Source: Anoplopoma fimbria
Lineage: Eukaryota > Chordata > Actinopteri > Perciformes > Anoplopomatidae
DNA length: 64,000 bases
Direction: 5' to 3'
Assembly: GCF_027596085.1 (NCBI RefSeq)
Contig: NC_072471.1
Span: forward strand, 12,466,810-12,530,809
The notes under the pieces were generated by a model. The model worked only from the letters and a program-made list of their open reading frames with translations. It had not been told where the DNA came from and made no database searches. The translations under genes were made by a program, and so were the position numbers. Every line of letters begins with the position of its first letter. The first letter of the stretch is position 1. Of this stretch, positions 54,666 to 64,000 are shown one piece after another.

Positions 54666-56999
54666 TCAACAATTAGCCTACTTATGTGGGATCATATTTT
54701 TGAATTGATGATTCATGTAAAAATATATATTTTTAATAAAGGCTTCACTTTCCAACATATTTTAGATTCTAATGAATAGCTATTTTTGTATAAATTGTGT
54801 CAATTTGTCATAAAAGTCACTTTAACAAAAAAACTAAAACTATATGTGATTTGTGACTAAGCCTCGTAACCACCAGCTGCAACAAGTCACCATTGTTCTT
54901 TTATTTGCCAATCTCACAGCTGGCAAGCACATAGCTAGTTTTTACTTGTTTATCTTCACGTTGATTCTCTTTATTCAACATCCAAAGCATTCACTGCACA
55001 CAAAAAGAGATCCAAAGGAGGAGTTGCCTGTATCTGGCATGTGAATGAGTAATTTGGAGGCTCTTTTAAGTTCCCTCTGCTAAAATCAGAGGCTAAATAG
55101 GAGCATTCCTCGCATAGCTCCATAGCCATAATGGGGAGATTAATGTGTTTGTCTAAAGGTTTTGAGTGGATAGTATCACAGTAACAAATCTGACCAAAGA
55201 GCTGCAATTCTCTCTTCTCACAGAATGCTACGCCATCATCAGGAACATTTCAACCTAGCCAAAAATAGATGTGCTGCTGGCCAATTTTTGTTCTTCAGAC
55301 TTATTCCCAGACTGTTGCTTGATCTACTTTGTGCCTCATTGGGCCGATAGGGGCCCATTGTTTTGGTGCTTTTAACCCAAGACTTCGTGAGAAGATAGAG
55401 GCATTATAAGGTGGGGTAATCCCAGTGGCTGTCGGGATAATATCAACTTGGCTTTTAAGGCTTTTTAAGAGGCTGGCACTTAGACGCTGGGTCCTGTGCC
55501 AGGGTCTGGCAGTCTCGACAGGTAGTAATTTGACTGGTAAATGTGTCATTATAGCCATTGTAGAAGGTTGAGGCAGACGGGGAAAGAGAAAGAGGGGGAG
55601 GAGGGCAGAAAAGAGTGAGACAGAATAAGAAGGGGGGGGGCGAGATGTACGGATGCAAGTTTTCGAGATAAATAGTGGAATAAAAGGACAGATGCAGTGA
55701 AGGAAGGAAGACGAGGTTTTATGGTGGACAGGATAAGACAGGCTAAACTTGTAAAAAGTCTGAAATGTCAAAAACTTGTTACTTGAGGTTGCTCAACTTT
55801 ATGGAATGCTGTCTTCCTCTCGTTCTGCCTCTGTTAGCTTTTGCAAAGTGTGGGTGGTCCCTTCAGTGATATACACAACAGTTACATTTCTACGTCTTAC
55901 TGAGGGCCTTGTCTGCAAGACACAGGCTTCCTCTTCTGCACTACGCTTGGTGTGTTCTCCCATGTGGAGACAAGACAATGTGACTGTGCAGCATTCAGTC
56001 TTTCTTTCATCAAACAGACCTATTCATACATCAGTTATCAGGTTGAAAAATATAATTTTCTCAGGTTTGTTATTCATGTGAAATCTTGTTCCACTCTGTG
56101 ATCATTGTGTTCACAAACCTACTTTTATTCAAATTTTCTTGTGAATGACATGTTTTAAATGTTCGCTAAGACAAAACTTAACACCAAATGAAAAGGCAGT
56201 CTTCTCAGCTGCATAAATGACGCATTATTTTCAAAAATAACTCTGAATTTATATGCTGTAGTGCTTGTGTTACTAATAACTTTGTCTCCCTTGGCGTCAC
56301 TGGTTCTAGGAAGTATGTGATTAGACTGGTGATGTTTGGAAGCCTTGTCAGTTTTCGTTATTGCTCTCATTTCGTCGTAATTTGGGTTGTATGAATAGCC
56401 CCACATGCCCATTGCCTCCACCCTCCCTTCGTTTCACAAATTACACTTAAAGTGCATCTAAACATAGAGAGTGAATTTTTGCGGTGTTTAAAATATCTCT
56501 CCTCTGAGGCTTTTACAGTGTAATGCGGGGGAGACGAGGCTGTGTTTACTGTACAGGCTCACAGGGGGGAGGAGACTGGGTGAGAAGATGCAGTGGGGAG
56601 GGTGAGGGTAAGGAGGATCCTTCAGAGTCATGGTTACTTTTAGCATTTCTCCCCTGTCCGTGTGTTTCCTGTGTACATCTGTACATGCTTAGTGTGAATG
56701 CATGCACACATACGCTGTAATGTTGCACCTACACGCTTGTGTGCATGCATACTTATTTACAGATGTGCATGTATAAAATGAGGCTCTCTTGGACAGCCCC
56801 CCCTGTATGCAGCTGCAGATGAAAGAAAAAGCATGCTGACACAGAAAGCTGAAGTCATGTCCTGATAGAGAGTTTAGCCAAGCTCTGACATGTACATAGG
56901 TAAACAACACAGGAAAGGTTTGCAGTAGAGATAGGGAGAGAAGTAGAGACAGGACGGGAGAGGGAGGGGGGGAGTGAGGGGATAAGCTTGAGGGAAAGA
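54666..56999. other. gene-free stretch (putative intron)
   Basis: No exon supported. The + strand is purine-rich at about 55.56-55.65 kb and from about 56.93 kb onward. Confidence 0.45.
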
Positions 57000-57059
57000 A
57001 GGAAGGAGGCCACCGAGGGATGGAGGGAGGGACGACTAGCAGGGAGGGGAAGGAAACAG

Positions 57060-57200
57060 GCATTTGCCTTTTTCTGTCAGCTGAGGCCGGACTGTGGGAG
57101 ACTATTACTACACGTTGTAGCTTTGTATCTGTTTGGAGAGAGCGTTGTGAAAAGCTGGTATGGTGTGAAGGAAAACACATTGTTTGAAGGCTTATTCAAG
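57060..57200 (+). other. cald1: possible alternative 5' exon of cald1
   Basis: Ends TTATTCAAG|GTATGACAG (GT at 57201), a moderate donor, about 1 kb before the first coding exon and in the right orientation. It is preceded by a purine-rich stretch. Caldesmon genes use alternative first exons for smooth-muscle and non-muscle forms (family knowledge), so a second start here is plausible. The left end is not defined, and no TATA or CArG box is evident just upstream. Confidence 0.2.
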
Positions 57201-58231
57201 GTATGACAGTCAAAGTTCTTCATTTGTTTCAAGAAAATTGTTGACACCGCTTATTTTCTGCCACGCTTTCCTACTCGCGTTGTATCACCACAAAGGGTTT
57301 AAATACAACTTTATTCAGTGCTGTCCTTTTGTTACTCTCTTGCACCTTTGTCTTCTTCTCTCAAGGGCTCAGCTAGAGTGTGTTTACTCTGCTCCTGTGT
57401 ATAGAAGATGTAGCTGGTGGTTGTATGATGGGAGGCTCAGCAGCTCCTGGGTGGTCTCCGTCCTCACTGTCACATATCCTAGTGGGGTATTTTTAGTGAG
57501 AGTTGCTCCTAACTGATTGAGTTAACATCCTGCGTTGGCTTCTCCCTCCTGTATCTCTGCTCTTTTTTCAATCATTTTCAGCCTCATTCCTCTGTTTTTC
57601 AACAGAGTTTGTGGACATAAGTTTCAGTCAGGCAGTTTTCACCTAATGCTGAGGCCATAAAAACATGACTACACACTTCTGGTCAATACTGTGTGGAAAT
57701 AGATGGATTACACTCAAAGTTGTAATCCTTTAAGATTTCGATCGTGGATGATTTGGCGAGAACCGTGCTTACAGAAAGCTTAGTAGCGGTTAGAAACGAC
57801 AGCAAACACTCAATGAGCAGCTACTCAACTGTTCTTGTTCTCTTCGCAATGCTCATCAAATCCCCAAAACGACAGTTTTTATGAAGAATCGCGCCTACCC
57901 CGGTGACAAAGGGAAATGCACTGTGCTTCCTGTGGCTGCTTCACAATAAAAGCCACCCCGTGTTTTGCCTCTTTAGTGCTTTTAATATGAAGCTGCAGCG
58001 GTAGGATGTTCTGTTTGCATTAAGAGTAGCATATTACAGCTGTGATATGGCTGTAACGTTAACCCTGGATTAAATGCATGACTCATTTCCTGTTAATCCC
58101 CTAAATGTTTAAATACAGTACTTTAAAACCAGATATCAGAAAACTAAGGCTTTGTTTGACTGGTGAACAAGTAGTTTTTGCCCTCTCAGGATACTTAAAT
58201 GAATGTGTTCTTGTCTTTGTTTTTCTCTCAG

Positions 58232-58372
58232 CCTTCCTGAAATTGACTAAATGAATGTGTCTGTGTCTGATGATGTCATCCCTCAGGGCACAATCATGGA
58301 GGAAATGGACTTTGAGCGGCGCCGGGAGCTGAGGAGGCAGAAGCGGGAGGAGATGCGCCTGGAGGCCGAACG
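58232..58372 (+). CDS. cald1: caldesmon, first coding exon (5' UTR plus 25 codons and a split Arg)
   Basis: Caldesmon binds actin, tropomyosin, myosin and calmodulin and restrains actomyosin ATPase in smooth muscle and in non-muscle stress fibres. The coding part from ATG 58296 reads MEEMDFERRRELRRQKREEM then RLEAE, with an Arg codon split across the donor (CG|GTAAAA, GT at 58373). This is almost identical to the mammalian N-terminus (MDDFERRRELRRQKREEMRL...), which ends its exon at the same Arg; the fish protein has two extra residues near the start. This segment belongs to the N-terminal myosin-binding region. The acceptor 'ctttgtttttctctcag' (AG at 58230-58231) is much stronger than the weaker 'gtcatccctcag' at 58286. 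ATG 58296 has A at -3 and G at +4. An in-frame ATG at 58251, just after a TAA, has a poor context and would add 15 residues. Following exons are not in the window. Confidence 0.9.
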
Positions 58373-59721
58373 GTAAAACCCATTTGGTTGTAGGTCATTC
58401 ACGTTTGCAGATTAGTTCTCCAGGATTATCCAACTAATGCTCTTGCAAAGCAGAGAGTGTTTTAAAAGTCAGCCCTCTAAAAACAGATTCATTAGTAGTT
58501 GCAGCTGCCGAACTTGTCAGTGAAGATCTTACTACTTAGGTTGTGTGAAGCTAAGGGAGCAGCCTGTGTTGTATAATGAGGCTCTGGTTGTCAACGCACA
58601 TCAACAGCTCTGATGTTCATGCCAAGTTGGAACCGGAGGGAGCCAGCTTTAATGGCTTAGACCCTCCTCTAAGTCTTTAAAAACATTGCTCAGCAAATAT
58701 TGGCTTCCCCGACACAGGCTAAAAGAAAAAAGAAAAGGGGTTGATAAGAAATCTGATAAGCAAAGAGATGACCTTTAAGTGAGAATGTTCAATCACGCCC
58801 TCCCTCCCCCATTTCCAATTTTCTCTCCCATACACCGTGGCCTGTGAACTCTCTCAGATTCAATGGAAGAAATTGATTGAGCTAAAGTTCATTTCAACAA
58901 ATTGATTGAGCGGTAACAAGGCAAGTGCAGTAATCAAATCTAGTAAAAGGGAGGTTTTATTGTGAGAACTTGATACATAGTGTGCCAAGGAGGCATTTTA
59001 TAGAGCCTTTTCCAAAAAAATGTCTCCATGTGTACTGCAGCCCTTCCAATTAAGGATGAGGTTGATGTGGATGCAGATACTGGTCAAGGTCACTCGCCTG
59101 TTTGATGTATCTGTGAGAAGAGTTTTGTAAGAGCCAGTTATCATCCCTAATGGAAAAAACAAGCTGACATAGGTCTGACCACTGCTGAATGCATAGATGT
59201 TCCTCTATGATAATGTTTCTATGACACAAAGACGACGTGTGCAGCATTTTACCTTAGTGATGAACAAGGCCCTTTGCTCAAGGTAAAACAGCAAAAGGAT
59301 ATCTGAAAACTGTGCATACCATGCACAATAGTGAAGGAGATATATTAGGTGATAAAATCGAGGGTTAAGTCATTCATCCAAACATAGACAATAAAGGGTC
59401 TGCCAGCTTGTGTGTGCTGTATGGATGGTGCCAAGGTTATCTCCATAGGGATATTACAAGGAGACCAACAAGGGTCTTTTCACTCTTCTAATTATTTATT
59501 CTGGGTAATGAGTAAAGCCAGACGGATAAATCTAATAAATAGCTTATTAGAGAAATATATCAGAATATATATCAGCTGATAAGTAACAAGAAATTGCAGT
59601 ACATAAATGCCAATGAGACTGGGTCTTTGTGTTAGTTTAAAAACAGTGTCACCATTACATTACATATATTTTTGGTTCACTTCAGAGCAGTGGAACAAGA
59701 CATATAACACAACATGTAAAT
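58373..59721. other. start of the next cald1 intron
   Basis: No further caldesmon exon seen. I looked for the acidic/basic stretch that follows in the family (AYQRNDDDEEEAARERR-like) and did not find it. No repeat family recognised. Confidence 0.5.
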
Positions 59722-59768
59722 GTCCCCGCTGCGGGACTAATAAAGGATTATCTTATCTTATCTTATTT
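59722..59768 (+). mobile_element. short SINE/LINE 3' tail with (ATCTT)n
   Basis: 'tccccgctgcgggactaata' followed by 'aaggattatctt' repeats is the characteristic 3' end of a fish retroposon with a short tandem tail. The 5' part is missing, as usual for truncated insertions. Confidence 0.5.
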
Positions 59769-59829
59769 TATGGACATACAATATTATCACTTAATAAAGT
59801 TGACATGGCAACATGTTAGCTGACATTTT

Positions 59830-59975
59830 CATGTTAACACATTCAGTAGATATAGAACAACATTGTCAGTCATTTGGAGTTGTGTTTCTGGCGGCTAGCC
59901 TAATGTAAGTCCAGTATTCACTATCCTTTTAGCTTTGTTTTGGTCTCCACCTAGTCCTGAGGGAAATATCTGGGT
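59830..59975 (+). repeat. teleost interspersed repeat, family B (copy 5 of 5)
   Basis: 'gtcatttggagttgtgtttc', 'taatgtaagtccagtattca', 'ttttggtctccacctagtcc', 'gagggaaatatctgg', collinear with the 39.5-kb copy. Confidence 0.65.
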
Positions 59976-61147
<1,172 letters not shown>

Positions 61148-61261
61148 CAGCCAAGCCGTCCCTGTTCTGTCTTACATCAGCCTCGGTTATAGTTGAAAAT
61201 GATTGTTTACATAGAGGTGCGCAATGGGCTTCAATTCACTTCTAGTTCTAGTCAGTAAAGC

Positions 61262-61285
61262 CACACACACACACACACACACACA
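61262..61285. repeat. (CA)12 microsatellite
   Basis: Short CA run about 115 bp after the TG tract and on the opposite sense, so the two could pair as an inverted repeat. Confidence 0.95.
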
Positions 61286-61617
61286 TGGTTTTCTGCTCTG
61301 CATAGACTCACACTCTCTCATGCTCTTTAGTTCCCCAGCTCATCATTCTATACTACGTCTCTGTTCAATGAAACACACAGGAATGTCTCGTCTGCTTCTT
61401 TTTTTCTCCTTTTTCCTAAGAGAGCACATGGATGTGGAATTTTCCCAGTAAATCACTGACCAAAGGCTATCTGCTTCAGCTAGAAATAGTCTTCTTTTGT
61501 GATAGTACACATTGTTGTTACTGCCTGCAGCTGGAGCAGTTCATTGAATACAAACACATTGCACTTAGATAGATATTCGGCACCACCACATGGATGAGTC
61601 ATCACTGTTGTATGTTG

Positions 61618-61928
61618 GACAGTTAAAGGGGCAGTTAAAGTATTTGGGAAATACTTTGATTCACTGTGAGTTAATTAAGATTAATTCCACTGTAGTTACT
61701 GCAGCCAGCCAAGAAAAGTTCAGCGCATAACCCCTAGTTGTTTTAGACCTTTTGTGCAGTTTAAATCCTGTCCTCTCAGTCTTTATGTTAAGCTAAGCTA
61801 ACTGTCTAGCCAGACTGTAACTTCCTACTTATTGCACTAACACGAGATTGGAATCAATTTTACCATCTAAATCTCTGTGAGTAAGCGAATAGGTGTGTTT
61901 CCTTAAATGATGAAAAAAACATTTTAAA
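61618..61928. repeat. teleost interspersed repeat, family A (copy 3 of 3)
   Basis: The left end has 'tatttgggaaatacttt', the middle 'ctttatgttaagctaagcta', and the right 'ggaatcaattttaccatcta' and 'gtaagcgaataggtgtgttt'. It is the most complete copy in the window. Confidence 0.65.
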
Positions 61929-61983
61929 GTTTAATGCAATTAATTCAAAACTTTGCTAAATATACAATGTTGATGGGGACTCT

Positions 61984-62470
61984 TTGATGTCCTTTTTAGG
62001 AAGTGTCTATTTTTGCCATTTCCCTCGGTCTCCTCCGTCTTTCTTGTCATACTCCATCTCCTCCTCTCGTTCTGTATGCGTCCCCTCTATCCTCTTCTTC
62101 TCCCCTGGGTGTCACTGTCTTTCTTCTTCTTCTTCTTCTCCCTTCTCCTCCCTGTCATCCTCCCCCTACATCAACTTTAATTTTCAACCCTTTTCCTATT
62201 CCTTCCCAATCTCCTCCAAACCTTCTCCTCATTGCAGTTTTACTTTCACATCTTCCTTATTTTGATCTTCCCCTTGCTTCTCACTTTTCATCTTATTCTT
62301 CCACTTACATTTTTAAATCCACATCCTTGCCCTCTTCCCCCTCAACCGATCTCTTGCTCTTCATCTCATTCTCAGTGTCCTGTTCCTTCTCCAGCTCTAA
62401 TATTCTCCCTCCAACATCCTCTTCTTCCACCCCTGTTCATTCTTTACATCTGTGCTGTCCACTCCCCCTG
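61984..62470. repeat. long polypyrimidine-biased tract (+ strand)
   Basis: Nearly 500 bp dominated by C and T on the + strand, with TTC/CTT runs near 62122-62145 and many CTCC/TCTTC words. Frames through it are Ser/Pro/Leu/Phe-rich for this reason alone. Further C/T-rich patches follow at about 62.95-63.11 and 63.58-63.69 kb. Confidence 0.8.
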
Positions 62471-64000
62471 AGAGAGCAGGAAGGGCCAAGGAAATAACAC
62501 CCATCCTCCATGAATGAGCCATGCAAACAATCCACGCCCTGAGTGAATGGACCGTTCCAAACATGACCCTGTCCTGCATCGTAAACCTGTTGGTTCTGTC
62601 AGGAAGAGAGAGGGAGAAACGGATAAAGGGATAGCGATAGGGAGGGAGAGGTTAAGCAACGTATGTTAAGTTCTTGCTCACAAAATCATCTTAGAAATGA
62701 GTAAAGCTATTGCTACTGATTTCTCTAAGCCTAATCTTTCTCTTTTACTCCCCACAAGTGAACAATGTTATTTTTATGTTTTAAATGCAGTCTAGGGGAA
62801 TTTTAACATTGTGTATTCTTGGAGCCGGCCCAGCAGAGCGCAGGGTGGGGAAGAGAGACAGACGGGGGACGTTGTGGTTCTTTGGGCCAGCAGTAGGAAG
62901 GGAAGGGAAATAGTCCAGAGAGGCCAGCGTGGGAATGGGTAGCATTTCTGACAGTGTAAGAAGAGCCCCCACCCTCTTTCCCTCTTCCTATCCCCCTCCC
63001 TCACCATCCCTTACTCCTCTCCCCTCCCCTTTGTTCACAGCAGCTTTTCTTTTTCGATCTTCCTCTCCACTTTTCTCCCTCCCTTCCCTCCGTCCTTCTG
63101 CTCTTGAGGAGGGGTGAAGAAGTCTTTTCTCATGGGCTTTTCCCAAATTGTTTTCACTGACATTGCTGAGATATTTTGCTGTAAAGAAAATATTTGGACA
63201 TATTTCTCCCTAATATGCTCGCTGATGGCGATATTTTGGGTGCTGGTGCTTTTCACGCGAGTTACTGTGGATGAGGAATCCTGCCTAAATCAGCTTTACT
63301 GTATTATGCAGCAAAAAACTTAAAAAACATTTGGGGAATTTATGCTCTTGTGTGAAAATACAAAGCTGCCTCATCAAAAACTCAGTGCATATTAGCAGTC
63401 AGACAATACTGTGTGCAGTGTTCTTTCCTTACATACTGTACTTGGCCACCATAGAAAAGGACATCTGTTGCATGCTATATTCCCACATACCTGAAGTTTA
63501 TAACTGTGGCTGCACATCAATCTGAGCAGGAAAAGGTGTCGTGTATGAATAAACCTGTAGATTACTCCTTTTTCCATTATCGTGCACGCCCTTTCCTTTC
63601 CCGATTTTCATTTCCCACTTCTCCTTTTTATCCTCACTCTCCATTTCACTTTCTCTTTCTCTTTTTTTCTTTCCCTATCCCCGCTTCCCCCTATCTCCAT
63701 ATTTCTGTGTCAGTATGCTGATAGAGTTTGGGGCCTAGGTAAGGAAAGGGATATTAAATCAGGGCTTTGGTTGTGTACGCCTCTCTAGCCAAGGCTGTGA
63801 TTGACAGGAATGCTAATTCAGCTTTTAGGAGTTTGTTCTTCTCTCCTGCTGAGGAATCTTTAACCCTGAGATTGTCGTCTTCACCGCCACCAAGGACTCT
63901 TTTGTTCCATTTTTAGTTGTTGTCTTTTTCTCTTTCTCATGACATTTGGGGCTGTTTCTGGGATGGCGCAGCCCTCTGGGAGTTAAGGAAGTTGTTTTGT
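62471..64000. other. intronic gene-free stretch to the window end
   Basis: No caldesmon exon or other gene recognised; only C/T-rich patches and chance-length frames. Confidence 0.5.

Noticed and set aside
58281..58286. Acceptor at 58286 as the exon start
   Set aside because: Poor pyrimidine tract; the site at 58231 is clearly better. Kept as an alternative only.
62003..62497. 164-codon Ser/Pro/Leu-rich frame
   Set aside because: Product of the polypyrimidine tract, which rarely yields stop codons on that strand.

Overview
The window looks like nuclear DNA of a teleost fish, probably a percomorph. It is AT-leaning, has almost no open reading frames beyond chance length, carries many long (TG)n/(CA)n microsatellites, and holds a Tc1/mariner element plus several interspersed repeat families that I recognise as common in teleost genomes. 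Nothing bacterial, viral or plasmid-like is visible: no rRNA, no CRISPR array, no operon-like gene packing.

One gene can be named. A short exon at about 58.23-58.37 kb on the + strand encodes the N-terminus of caldesmon (cald1), the actin-, myosin- and calmodulin-binding regulator of smooth-muscle and non-muscle contractility. It has a good acceptor, a good Kozak start and a donor exactly where the mammalian N-terminal coding exon ends. The rest of the protein lies beyond the right edge. About 24 kb upstream, at 33.8-34.4 kb, is the only clear CpG-rich region of the window. It holds a plausible non-coding first exon ending in a consensus donor (33983/33984). About 1.1 kb further on sit a perfect CArG box (SRF) and an MCAT motif (TEAD), as expected for a contractile-protein gene. 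A second possible first exon ends at 57200. The simplest layout is: 1-33.8 kb, gene-free upstream DNA; 33.8-34.4 kb, promoter; 34-58 kb, large first intron; 58.2-58.4 kb, first coding exon; 58.4-64 kb, next intron.

Mobile DNA is scattered throughout. The best element is a 1532-bp Tc1-like transposon (17494-19025) with both terminal inverted repeats, a TA target duplication and a transposase that keeps its DD34E residues but is frameshifted near the C-terminus; it sits inside an older repeat. There are two copies of a non-autonomous hAT-like element with an internal minisatellite (about 9.35-9.77 and 35.14-35.74 kb), three other teleost families with three, five and two copies, a tRNA-derived SINE-like fragment, and a short SINE/LINE tail.

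Unusual structure includes a diverged tandem duplication of a homeodomain-motif-rich element (6.2 and 6.7 kb), four near-perfect short hairpins (24.9, 26.5, 38.7 and 43.8 kb), a polypyrimidine stretch of nearly 500 bp (about 62.0-62.5 kb), and one coding-like 88-bp candidate exon at 25.6 kb that I could not identify. Conservation of the gene-free stretches cannot be judged from one sequence.
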